Shown piece after piece: positions 30,301 through 38,075 of a stretch of DNA of 58,579 bases (its first letter is position 1; each line of letters starts with the position of its first letter). Below the pieces are notes generated by a model that saw only the letters and a program-made list of their open reading frames with translations, had not been told where the DNA came from and searched no databases. Source of the DNA: a virus; IMG/VR virus record IMGVR_UViG_3300042197_001846, positions 1 through 58,579 of that record. The stretch is one strand, 5' to 3'. A program made the translations under genes and the position numbers.

Positions 30301-32540
30301 TCAGGGCCACCAGCCCCTACTGCTTCAGCAACATTTGTTGCTGTTAATCTTGAAGTAGGTATGTCTAATATTTGGGCGTATTGCTGTTTAAAAGCTTCTC
30401 TAGCCGGGCCAGCGGGTAAGGCCTCTATACTAGCCATTACTGCCTTTCCTAGTTGATTAGATAATTTTTCTCCCATACTATCAATGCCAGGAAGAAATCT
30501 TAAGAATCCTTCAACAAAATTGTCAAACCAACTACTTTCTGCTTTAAACTCATTAAATGCTTTTATAGAGTTTCTTACACTAGTAGTTAGTGAGTCTAAA
30601 CTATTTGCATACGCAATTGCTGCTTCTAAACTTAATGAACCTTCCCATTTTTTATTTGTATCTATTGCAGTTTTAGTAACATCTTCTAGTTGTTCTATGC
30701 TATCTTTTAACTTACTAGCACTTTTACTATTAGTACTAAATAAGCTATCTAGTACCTCAAATATTGAATAAGCTACGCCTAAATAACCAAAAAACCTACT
30801 TACAGCATTAAATAGTATGCCAAAGCCTTGAGCTAATGCTTGTATACTTCCTGTAACAATAGTAGTAGCTTTACCTAGGCCTGTCATGCTTTTATCAGCG
30901 CCAACAGTTTTTACGAGATTACCTATAGCTCCGCCTACACCTTCACTATATACATCCTTACTAACTTGTTCGCGAGCTTTTGCACCAGCATACTGTGCTT
31001 GAGCTTTTCTTACATTTTGTTCAATTTGCCAAGTTCTGGATAGTATAGTTGCTTCTTTATCCATTGCATTTTGAGTTAAATCATGAGCAATATTAATTTT
31101 AGTTTGAATATCAAGTATACGCTTTTCAATGTCTAGTACCGCTTGGGCTTTCATGGCTTTTTGTTTTTGCAAATCATTGCCACGAGTTAGTTGATTGTTT
31201 ATTTTAGCTTCTTCTGTTTGAATTTCTTTAGCTGTACGTATTCGCTGATTATCAGGATCATACCCACTACTTCTAAAACCTTTACCGCCCATACCAGCTA
31301 ATTCACGCTTAGCAGTTTCAAGCTGTTTTTCTAGTTCTGGTAAGCCGGCTTTTTGTTGCGCTTTAGTAACTAAATTTTCTTGAAAAGCGGTACCTATATC
31401 TTCTAAGTTAGCTTTTGCACGTTGAGCACTTGCTGTAAGACTTTTTTGCCAATTACCTAGTGCAGGTATGGCTTGTTGTGTAATTTTTACAGCGGCCAGC
31501 GCTATAGCTGCACCTATTAGGCCTGTGTTATCTGCCAGTACTTTAGCTATAGGGCCTACTACAGTATTTACTACTTTTAATATATCTTGTGCGGTATTTT
31601 TAAGTTCAGCTAACAATTTATCATAGGGATTGCCTTCTTGTGCAATTTCACCAAACTTTTTACGACCTTCCTCTAGCACTGCATTGGCAAATGCTTGGCG
31701 ACGTTCAAAATCTGTTAGTTGGCTTTCTGTTTTACCAACTTTACGTGCATAATCTTCAGCTGCTTTACCGGTTTTAGTAAATAAACCTAGTTCGTCCAAT
31801 AGTTCTGGTTCTAGTTTAACAATACCGCGACTAAGCCTGCTAACGGCATCACTCATGTTAACACCAAGTGCCTGACTAGCACCTTTTGCTACTTCAGCAA
31901 CAGCTAAAATTTGGTCGCGACCTAATCCAGCAGAACTAGCTTTTGTTACTGCTTCGGCTGCTTCGCGAAAACTAACCATGCCATCAGTAGCAGCTACAAA
32001 GCTTTTACTCATGCTTACTAAACTTTGACCTGTAGCGGCTCCTAGCTGTTCCATGCCACGTACCATAATTTCAGTACTCATAGCTTCACGTAGTGCAGTA
32101 AATGCGGCACTTACGGCAAATACGTTTGCAGCATAGGTAGCATATAGTCTAACTAGCCCGCCTAAGCCTTGAGCTTCAGCGGCAAAGTCACGTGCACCAG
32201 CTCCTCCACGACCACTGACTCCGCCAGCAGTTGTATAATCATCCATGGAAGTAGTGCCATATGCAGCACGTCTAGGAGTTGGACGTGTTTGATCACGTGT
32301 ACTATCCTGCATACCTGTACTAACAACAGTGCGCTGTAGTCTAACGGTTGAATCTGGTGCTTCTGTAGCGCGCAAGGCTTGTGCTCCGGTTTTGGTTCCG
32401 GTAGCAGGGATTCCTCCACTAGCTAATTTTTGTGTTTTATCTAGCTTGTTATTTAAATTTTCTACTTCAGCAGTTCGTTTTTTAATAGTACCTTGCTGAT
32501 CTAACAAACTAAGATTAATATTTACTTGATTTTCTGCCAT
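27321..32540 (-). CDS. Tail tape measure protein
   Basis: A 1739-residue protein, mostly helical with long Lys/Glu/Gln/Ala coiled-coil segments (about 870-1500). A hydrophobic region near residue 330 (VLADNTGLIGAAIALAAVK) and another near 570 could form membrane-active helices. The C-terminus has a Gly/Met-rich stretch and GLMGEAGPEAIMPL (about 1640), which is typical of tape measure proteins. Tape measure length usually sets tail length at roughly 1.5 angstrom per residue; on that rule the tail would be near 0.25 micrometres. GGAG precedes the ATG. It has its own promoter at 32.6 kb. Confidence 0.95.
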   Translation of the reverse strand: MAENQVNINLSLLDQQGTIKKRTAEVENLNNKLDKTQKLASGGIPATGTKTGAQALRATEAPDSTVRLQRTVVSTGMQDSTRDQTRPTPRRAAYGTTSMDDYTTAGGVSGRGGAGARDFAAEAQGLGGLVRLYATYAANVFAVSAAFTALREAMSTEIMVRGMEQLGAATGQSLVSMSKSFVAATDGMVSFREAAEAVTKASSAGLGRDQILAVAEVAKGASQALGVNMSDAVSRLSRGIVKLEPELLDELGLFTKTGKAAEDYARKVGKTESQLTDFERRQAFANAVLEEGRKKFGEIAQEGNPYDKLLAELKNTAQDILKVVNTVVGPIAKVLADNTGLIGAAIALAAVKITQQAIPALGNWQKSLTASAQRAKANLEDIGTAFQENLVTKAQQKAGLPELEKQLETAKRELAGMGGKGFRSSGYDPDNQRIRTAKEIQTEEAKINNQLTRGNDLQKQKAMKAQAVLDIEKRILDIQTKINIAHDLTQNAMDKEATILSRTWQIEQNVRKAQAQYAGAKAREQVSKDVYSEGVGGAIGNLVKTVGADKSMTGLGKATTIVTGSIQALAQGFGILFNAVSRFFGYLGVAYSIFEVLDSLFSTNSKSASKLKDSIEQLEDVTKTAIDTNKKWEGSLSLEAAIAYANSLDSLTTSVRNSIKAFNEFKAESSWFDNFVEGFLRFLPGIDSMGEKLSNQLGKAVMASIEALPAGPAREAFKQQYAQILDIPTSRLTATNVAEAVGAGGPDKMAEVESALSQVNKRVQESSVYLKGLKDSGDLAEKSMASFMNSMKDSSPMTTFFSSAIKYSGELNKALTDESFTTVAAGLDKLSNTDLSLFGTAALDIQSLIFQFNELKPAYESAAKQLEGFRDKLADLEKRRQSKNLTNAGKRELDEQIAAQQRIVSAQEQGVEKIRNEIQALGKEAETFIKRSIAEQVAASIEQFKLKLAQVQLQSQKDIVSKGFADTVSGTKAVADISKRQVDVELELITSQDRLADRIELLRLEIQDAKDREALRKVTSGEGIVSDAGEKIQQGMRARELKKQFLETGGKFTSGTTQKSFDAQLQELQKQIPENTDLLAIQERRTKTALGVANAAAKKLSIDFDAAIKILDIEAKRQTDKIQFEFDKLSNIIGAIGSDTPERLGAQLDLVQTVLQEQYKLIDQAADAALQRAQTARDMALKAGQDPTQVGTQFAEKTGQIELERSRKKELLAQKTALEEQGKQAAYNLQITERTLDREIKLANARKSAITGTTSESERMRQDQDRRLRGLQMGRERAGEAKTLAEEEGRLNVFREDLVKQYGVDGQISAGDQARLASLSQIVDKTREQIQANEAVRKAVEAITRSVEDSNLTTKQIAEQDALRLSQLEAEKLIYESIAELKSHELAIDQQRFDILDSLGMYTQDEKNRLSANLQIKQIDLNVERELRDIAAEKVRLELALAAAKRAAEGVEKVDPKTDPSVIKAEQDLANLDARRNMVVRRAENAKELVERSVMVPDRFKNFANEFEKMFDGMADAIVNWATTGKGAFKDVINSFLQDILRYEMRLQMHALYVNALKPLLGNLFSNLFGTPIAAQGGGAMAMGGAFDAGIRKYAMGGAMDYTREYSIPGYAKGGMFTNKIVNKPTLFKAADGLGLMGEAGPEAIMPLSRMKDGALGVKMRNDYRDPEHEKSSRGNVKIDIHNYSGQQVQQKETTDSQGNRRVELIIGEMASSEITRSGGSTRQAISSTFGIQPTLIRR

Positions 32541-32595
32541 AGCTACTCCACAGCACTTTGTTCTAGACTACACAACTTTGTGTAAGATTAAACCA

Positions 32596-32624
32596 ATTAT
32601 ATCACAAGGGGTTTGAAATGTCAA
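32596..32624 (-). promoter_or_regulatory. Sigma70-type promoter before tape measure gene
   Basis: TTGACA, 17-bp spacer, TATAAT on the minus strand, with an AAAAATTTTT tract upstream. This is the best match to consensus in the late region. It restarts transcription after the chaperone terminator, about 55 bases before the tape measure ATG. Confidence 0.9.
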
Positions 32625-32644
32625 ACACAAAAATTTTTAGTAAT

Positions 32645-32680
32645 AAAAAAGCCCACTAACTACTGTTTAGCGGGCTTTTT
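32645..32680 (-). terminator. Intrinsic terminator after tail chaperone genes
   Basis: AAGCCCGCTAA pairs with TTAGTGGGCTT around a short loop (one mismatch) and is followed on the minus strand by T6. The hairpin includes the last codons and stop of the GT-like frame, so the C-terminal Lys/Pro residues are coded by the terminator arm. Confidence 0.85.
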
Positions 32681-32974
32681 CTGTTTTTCATTTAATATAT
32701 TGCTACGTATACCATCAATTATTCTAATAAGCGTTAGTATAATTTTATGTTCCTGTGGCTCAACTTCTGTATAGTGTAAAATTTCTGTTAGGCCAATATA
32801 ACTTTTACCTAAGTATATGCCATTAAATCCTTCCCAGTCATCTTTTAGCATACGGTAGACTAGTAATGCTTGTTGCACTTCTAGTGGTAAGTCGTCCAAT
32901 TCTACGGGTATTTCACTTTCAATTGGCTCTGTACCTAAGTGTTCACACATAGTGAAATAATCTTCTTTAGTCAT
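32660..32974 (-). CDS. Tail assembly chaperone, T-part (lambda GT-like extension)
   Basis: 104 residues if started at its own ATG, but it is most likely made as the C-terminal part of a -1 frameshift product. From the slippery site at 33043-33049 the -1 frame stays open through 23 codons into this ORF, so the fusion would be about 258 residues. The protein is acidic and helical with ELDDLPLEVQQALLVYRML. In lambda the T domain binds the tube protein and tape measure during assembly. It lies just before the tape measure gene, as expected. Confidence 0.85.
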   Translation of the reverse strand: MTKEDYFTMCEHLGTEPIESEIPVELDDLPLEVQQALLVYRMLKDDWEGFNGIYLGKSYIGLTEILHYTEVEPQEHKIILTLIRIIDGIRSNILNEKQKKPAKQ

Positions 32975-33024
32975 ACCAATTTCACTATTTGAAAAGTATC
33001 CTTTTAGCTGCTTTTCAACTACAG

Positions 33025-33435
33025 TTATTTGTTCTTCGAAAAGTTTCCCAGGTCACTTACCTGTTCACTGACAAAACTATCAAAGTTAGTACTATTTTTC
33101 ATTAAATATAGCGCATTTTCTGCTGTATAATTAAGCTCACTTTCTGGATCTAAAGCACTGACGTCTACTGGAGCTAGCTGTTCTAAGTAACTAATTTTTA
33201 ATCCGCGCCAATTTTTAACAGCATTATCTACATATAATTTTAAAAATAGCTCATCGTCAAGTTCTTCTTGTGGCTGACGATTTTTAAATGTAGTTTTAGT
33301 TGCTTTTTTTCGAATATTAATAAGTGTTTCACGACTTAAAAAAGCTACATTAATAATAAATCCTGGCATACCAGGAAATTCTACTTCAACAGCTTTTGAT
33401 GGTACTAGTAAAGATTTTAAACTGAGTTCAGACAT
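33025..33435 (-). CDS. Tail assembly chaperone, G-part
   Basis: A 136-residue protein starting MSELSLKSLLVPSKAVEVEFPG, typical of short tail chaperones that begin with a beta segment on substrate specificity for tube and tape measure. Its last codons contain GGGAAAC in the correct frame for a -1 slip, five codons before the TAA. Most ribosomes would make G and a few percent would make G-T, as in lambda. It lies between tail tube and tape measure genes. Confidence 0.85.
   Translation of the reverse strand: MSELSLKSLLVPSKAVEVEFPGMPGFIINVAFLSRETLINIRKKATKTTFKNRQPQEELDDELFLKLYVDNAVKNWRGLKISYLEQLAPVDVSALDPESELNYTAENALYLMKNSTNFDSFVSEQVSDLGNFSKNK
33043..33049 (-). other. Programmed -1 frameshift slippery heptamer
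   Basis: GGGAAAC on the minus strand, phased as G|GGA|AAC in the G-part frame. It fits the X XXY YYZ rule (lambda uses GGGAAAG). Slipping back one base opens the frame LFEEQITVVEK and on into the T-part ORF without a stop. Confidence 0.85.
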
Positions 33436-33481
33436 ATTTATATTATTTGGTTAGTAGGGCTAGCTAATCTAGCCCTGTTGG

Positions 33482-35137
33482 TTAAGCAAAATACTTAATA
33501 ACGATTTCGTTATCTTTGATAATGTCAAATTTACCGTTATCATGCCCTTGAGCAGTAAAATTAACAGTAGTTGTAATTACAGACTCAGCATTAACTGTAG
33601 GTATAGTTAATACAGCAGCAGGCATTTGTAGTAAAACTTTTGTAGCATTATTAATACCGCCAATTTCTATTTGTAAAAAGAATTCAGGGTCACTATCACT
33701 ATTTACTTGTGAAATTAAATCACTAAATAGATTAGCACTATATCTATTAGTATTATTAGTTGCATCACCAGTACGTAAATAAGCTGTCAAACTACCAGTT
33801 ATGCTTCTACTACCAGTAAAATATGCAATTGGTTGATTAATAGCACCCATATAAGCCGGTGTTAGATAAGTAATATTATTTGTTAGTGTAATACTACCAC
33901 CAGTTAATGGCATTGTATATTGTTTTACGTCTGAATCTGCGTTAATTGTGCCGAGATAATTAGGGCTGCTACCTTCTGTACCAATTTTAGTAGCTAATGT
34001 AATTGTGCTTAATTTATTAGCAATAAATGGTGAATCAAATAGTTTTCCTCTGAAGGTGCCTTGTAATTGATTAGTAACGACACCAGTTGTACCTATAGTA
34101 CCTGTTCCACCACTAGTAGCTGCGGCAGCAAATCCACTAGGTGTATCTATACGTACAACGCGCCTAGCTTGACCACTCCACTGAATTGTAGCAATAGCGT
34201 CTATTCCAAAATCAATAGTGGCAGTATTCAGTGAACAATCGTGTAATAAAAATGTATTTTGATCAAATACTACAATTAATCCAAAACGCTGTAATTGATG
34301 ACTATTAGAGTTTGTTAATATTAAAGTGGCTGGATCTGATCCGCCTGCCGTACTGTCTTTCCAAGCACCTACTCCAGTTGGCCTTGTATTTATCATATTT
34401 GACGATGGAGTACCTGCTTGATCAGGACTAAACATTGCGTTCCAAAGTACATTTTCTTCGCAAGTAATTGCTGTAGGTGTACCAGTAGAAGCGAGAGTAA
34501 TATCAAAAGTAATAGCTGTGGCTGCTTCAGCACCACTATCAGGATCAAATACAGTAGCTGTAAGCGTATCTCCTGTTGAATAACCTTTGCCGCCATCAGC
34601 AATACCAAATCCAACTAATTTATTATAAGTCGCTGTAAGTAAAGGATCTGTACCAAATACAGGATATAAAACTGCTGCACGTGTATTTGCACCTGCTGGA
34701 GCTGCACAAATTACTTGAGTATTAGGACCATAATCGCTGGCAATTGCAGCGGTAGTCGTGTTTAAAGCGGTTTGACTTGGTGGTGATGCAACGTTCCATG
34801 CAATCATAGCAGTACCACCGTAACTTGGAGTTAGCACCGTTATAGCTCCAGCAGTACCAACTTGAGCTGGACGCATGTATGTACTAAAGCTAAAATCTAC
34901 CGGATTAAGTGAAGTATTAAATGTGCGCTGACCACGTACAGGAGCGTTACCTGTTTCATTAACACCAATAGTTTCTACGGCAGTTGTTTGGCTAAAACTA
35001 AGATCGTCTAATACTTGAATTTCAAAAGTATTACTAGGAAGGTGTCCTGTTGTTTTAATTACACCACGGTTTGGGTCTTCTACCTGTATATTAGTAGTAA
35101 AAAATACTTTACTATTACGTAATAAATTAACTGACAT
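33482..35137 (-). CDS. Major tail tube protein, enlarged
   Basis: A 551-residue beta-rich protein, well above the usual 150-300 residues of siphovirus tube proteins. The N-terminal part (NTFEIQVLDDLSFSQTTAVETI) and the C-terminal part look tube-like; the middle, about residues 100-310, probably holds an inserted decoration domain. It lies between the tail terminator gene and the chaperones, the standard tube position. A purine tract GGGAAA lies nine bases before the ATG. Confidence 0.8.
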   Translation of the reverse strand: MSVNLLRNSKVFFTTNIQVEDPNRGVIKTTGHLPSNTFEIQVLDDLSFSQTTAVETIGVNETGNAPVRGQRTFNTSLNPVDFSFSTYMRPAQVGTAGAITVLTPSYGGTAMIAWNVASPPSQTALNTTTAAIASDYGPNTQVICAAPAGANTRAAVLYPVFGTDPLLTATYNKLVGFGIADGGKGYSTGDTLTATVFDPDSGAEAATAITFDITLASTGTPTAITCEENVLWNAMFSPDQAGTPSSNMINTRPTGVGAWKDSTAGGSDPATLILTNSNSHQLQRFGLIVVFDQNTFLLHDCSLNTATIDFGIDAIATIQWSGQARRVVRIDTPSGFAAAATSGGTGTIGTTGVVTNQLQGTFRGKLFDSPFIANKLSTITLATKIGTEGSSPNYLGTINADSDVKQYTMPLTGGSITLTNNITYLTPAYMGAINQPIAYFTGSRSITGSLTAYLRTGDATNNTNRYSANLFSDLISQVNSDSDPEFFLQIEIGGINNATKVLLQMPAAVLTIPTVNAESVITTTVNFTAQGHDNGKFDIIKDNEIVIKYFA

Positions 35138-35218
35138 ATTTATTTCCCTTTAATTAAAGGTATTTGTCCAGCTGTTACGAGATGTTTATCTGTATTTGGC
35201 TGTTCAAAATACGGTTGC

Positions 35219-35659
35219 TTACATGACCTGATAACGGACTTGTAAGTTAATCTCGCCAACTGCATAGGGAGCTAATAGGCCCTCATCCGTAGTTATTGAG
35301 TCTATTAAAATTTCTGTGGTTTCATGGTTATTGTCTGTATCGTATACTAGTCGTCTGTTTAAGTCTATGCAAGTTTCTAAGTCTGCAAGCAATTGTTCTA
35401 GTTGCTCTTGTGCATCTTCTTCGCTTTTACAGTAGACTTTAACACATACTCGTAGTAATCCCCAGGTAAAATCACTAGGAAGATAGTCGCGAGTTTCTGT
35501 GCCAGGACTTAAATAAACGCTGGGAAAATCTTGTATCTCATCCCAAAACTTTAGTTTGGCAAAACTGTTACTGCTTAGGTTAGTTATATATGGTGGATAA
35601 CCATCTATAACCTTAAACTTTTCGGCAAGGGCCGCTACAATCTTTGCTCGTTTGCTCAT
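35219..35659 (-). CDS. Tail terminator protein (lambda U-like)
   Basis: A 146-residue protein with a mixed alpha/beta pattern: an N-terminal helix (KIVAALAEKFKVIDG), a strand FPSVYLSPGTETRDYLP, then RVCVKVYCKSEEDAQEQLEQLLADLE and a C-terminal LQVRYQVM strand. This matches the minor tail protein U / tail terminator family, which caps the tail tube so it can join the head. It sits between the neck gene and the tube gene. It overlaps the upstream gene by four bases. Confidence 0.8.
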   Translation of the reverse strand: MSKRAKIVAALAEKFKVIDGYPPYITNLSSNSFAKLKFWDEIQDFPSVYLSPGTETRDYLPSDFTWGLLRVCVKVYCKSEEDAQEQLEQLLADLETCIDLNRRLVYDTDNNHETTEILIDSITTDEGLLAPYAVGEINLQVRYQVM

Positions 35660-37431
35660 ACTAGTACGGCCCTTAATCTTGAAATCTTTAGTTGTTGTGC
35701 TACTTCGCGTATTGACTTGGAGATCAATGTTTTAGGATCTCTGCTACGAGGATATTGCTGCTTGCCACCTTGGCTAAACGTAGCATATGGATTACGCATG
35801 TAATTATAGAATGCAGTTACAGTACCTTCACGACTTTGCGTTAGTCGCTCTACTTGTACACTTTCTGCAAATCTGCCACTCCGTAGGTTGAGTACATCCT
35901 TGCGAGTTCCAGTACCCATATTTTGTTTCACAGTTTGAGCAAGATTGATATTCAATAAATTTTGCAAACTTAACAAGTCTACTTCTTGCTGCAACTTTTG
36001 TTCTTGTACTGTTTTGCTCTTGGGTATTCTAGTAGCTTTTGATTTTAAGGTTGTAGTAGGTAATTTTACCTTTTTAACCGCACCTTTATTAAGGTTTAAT
36101 TTAACTATATTCTCTGCTGTAACAGAAGCTTCTGCTTTCTTACTAGTAGCTTTACTACTAGTTTTAAACTTACCTGTTTTTAATAATTCTACAAAACCTA
36201 CCTCTAGCGATTGAATAAGTGTTGGTGAAAACTTTAAGCCAGTTACTAGTCTACGTAAGTTGTCTGCACTTAGCACACGATCTATTAAACTACTTCGTAA
36301 TTTTCTGTAAGTAGTACCAAATAAATTTTGTATAATTTGATCAGCTGCTTGTGTTTCACCTTGTAGTATAGTTTTATTAGTCTTAACTGTCATTGGCACA
36401 ACTACTGCTAGTTGAGCTTGCATAAGAGTTTTTATTTGCGGTGAAACTTGTTTAGAAAATTGTACGCTGTAGTTTATTTGTCCACTAGTATTAACAAAAC
36501 CCTTTATAATATCTGTGCCATTTTGTGGCTCGCTAGATTGAGCTGCTAACAACATTATCTGTTGTATCCACGGACTTATAAAACCAACTATTTCAACTGC
36601 TCCAGTTTCTGGATCTGTACTTTTAGCACCAGTATGACCAAATACAACAATTTCACCTATTGTAAATGCGCGATTAATATCAGCAGCAGGTGTATTTTTA
36701 TTGATCTTTGATTTATCTGTGCTTTTTTCTGCTAAAAATATACCACTACTACTAAAACTTTCTCTAATGATTGGTGTAAGTACGCTGTTTACTGCGCTAC
36801 GCAGTGTGGCAAAAGTAGCACCAAGAAATATTTCTTGTGTAGATTCGTTAAAGTTTTCTACTATGCTACCAGCATTTTTTAATTTGCAGGGAGTTTTTCT
36901 TGCAAATTCTGTTCTAATAGCTCTGCCTGCAGCTGTAACTCTATATCTTGCTTTGCCAGTAGCTGCTGCATCACCCGCTTGTATGCCTGGCATAAATGCG
37001 GCTAGACCACTATTAAGACTATTAAAAGCTCTGCTAACAATATCACTAAACTCTTCTAGTGTATGTTGTTTTGTGGCTATTTTACTAGTTATCTGCTTAA
37101 TATCTATTTGTGGTGGTCTATATGAATTTAGTAGTGATTGTAGCTCACTTTCAAAATCCAGATCATCACGGCGTATGCCACCAGCTAAACTTTCTATAAA
37201 TTGTCTAGTGCTGCTCTCTGGATTACGTAGTTCTTGTACGAAATCTTGACATGCTTGCTGATATACTTGTGTATCTAATACTATTAGTGCAGGGGTTGCA
37301 TTTTCTATCACATCGCGTAAATCATCGTTGGCTTTACGCAAAAATTCATTTATTTTAGCCTGCGATGTTTTTGGCAGTTTAGTAGCTTTTCTATAACCAC
37401 TTATAAAGGATAGGAATTGTCCTGCATCCAT
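35656..37431 (-). CDS. Large neck-region virion protein, possible head-tail completion protein
   Basis: A 591-residue protein with no membrane segment. It occupies the slot of the HK97 gp10-like head-tail protein, which is normally about 110-150 residues. Only the C-terminal 80 residues (NLRSGRFAESVQV, YNYMRNPYATFSQGG, KTLISKSIREVAQQL) resemble a gp10-like domain. The N-terminal 500 residues are long, helical and unexplained, with Lys/Ala/Thr-rich linkers near residues 400-450. Overlaps of one base with the connector gene and four with the terminator gene show tight coupling. The role of the extension is unknown. Confidence 0.7.
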   Translation of the reverse strand: MDAGQFLSFISGYRKATKLPKTSQAKINEFLRKANDDLRDVIENATPALIVLDTQVYQQACQDFVQELRNPESSTRQFIESLAGGIRRDDLDFESELQSLLNSYRPPQIDIKQITSKIATKQHTLEEFSDIVSRAFNSLNSGLAAFMPGIQAGDAAATGKARYRVTAAGRAIRTEFARKTPCKLKNAGSIVENFNESTQEIFLGATFATLRSAVNSVLTPIIRESFSSSGIFLAEKSTDKSKINKNTPAADINRAFTIGEIVVFGHTGAKSTDPETGAVEIVGFISPWIQQIMLLAAQSSEPQNGTDIIKGFVNTSGQINYSVQFSKQVSPQIKTLMQAQLAVVVPMTVKTNKTILQGETQAADQIIQNLFGTTYRKLRSSLIDRVLSADNLRRLVTGLKFSPTLIQSLEVGFVELLKTGKFKTSSKATSKKAEASVTAENIVKLNLNKGAVKKVKLPTTTLKSKATRIPKSKTVQEQKLQQEVDLLSLQNLLNINLAQTVKQNMGTGTRKDVLNLRSGRFAESVQVERLTQSREGTVTAFYNYMRNPYATFSQGGKQQYPRSRDPKTLISKSIREVAQQLKISRLRAVLV

Positions 37432-37994
37432 TACGCATAGTCCGCCATATATTGATCTAGTACGCGTTTAATATGTGCTGGAAAGTTTGTAGTAGATACA
37501 TACTGTATTTGTGTTACGTTAGGCGTAACATCGCGATTTACATGCACAGCACTATTATTCTTACTATAGTATTCTACAAGATCCATGGCAGCAAGTTTTA
37601 AATCTTCTGGTGTTTCTTCGTAACCACCTAAATAGGTAACTTGATAGCCTCGTATATATGGTTTAAACACTGCATCTTTAATACTGCGAATATTATTGCC
37701 GTCTAGTACCCAGTCTACATATTGACTGATTACAGTATAACTTTGTCCAAAGTCTATGCTACGTTCTACATATAAGACTTCTCTAACTGGTGTTTCATTT
37801 AATATAAAGGTGTTAAATCCACCCTCAAACGTCTCTACTTTAGGATCGTCATAGTTGTCTATAAAACTTCTACGGCAATAAGTTTTTATAAGACTACTAA
37901 CCTTAGGAATAAGTAAATCAATCTCTTGATCCTTATTACTACTAGTAATTCCTAAGTAATTCTTATACTCATTTCTAGTAATTAAGTCAGCCAT
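37431..37994 (-). CDS. Head-tail connector protein (HK97 gp6-like)
   Basis: A 187-residue protein. The N-terminal helices (ITRNEYKNYLGI, KDQEIDLLIPKVSSLIKTYCRR) and a LAAMDLVEYYSKN segment fit the phage QLRG / gp6 connector family, which forms a ring below the portal. It is larger than usual because of a beta insertion in the middle (residues 60-130). It follows the capsid gene after a strong hairpin. Confidence 0.8.
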   Translation of the reverse strand: MADLITRNEYKNYLGITSSNKDQEIDLLIPKVSSLIKTYCRRSFIDNYDDPKVETFEGGFNTFILNETPVREVLYVERSIDFGQSYTVISQYVDWVLDGNNIRSIKDAVFKPYIRGYQVTYLGGYEETPEDLKLAAMDLVEYYSKNNSAVHVNRDVTPNVTQIQYVSTTNFPAHIKRVLDQYMADYA

Positions 37995-38009
37995 ATAAAA
38001 ACTCCATGT

Positions 38010-38044
38010 GTCTCTAAAACCCGACTATATCGGGCTTTAGAGAC
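38010..38044 (-). terminator. Strong hairpin between capsid and connector genes
   Basis: A 35-base hairpin (GTCTCTAAAGCCCGA pairing with TCGGGTTTTAGAGAC, one wobble, loop of five). No T-run follows, so it may act as an attenuator or mRNA-stability element that limits downstream expression relative to capsid. A smaller AGGA-TCCT hairpin lies just before it. Confidence 0.6.
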
Positions 38045-38075
38045 AGGACTCTTGCGAATCCTGCCTTAAGCTTAA

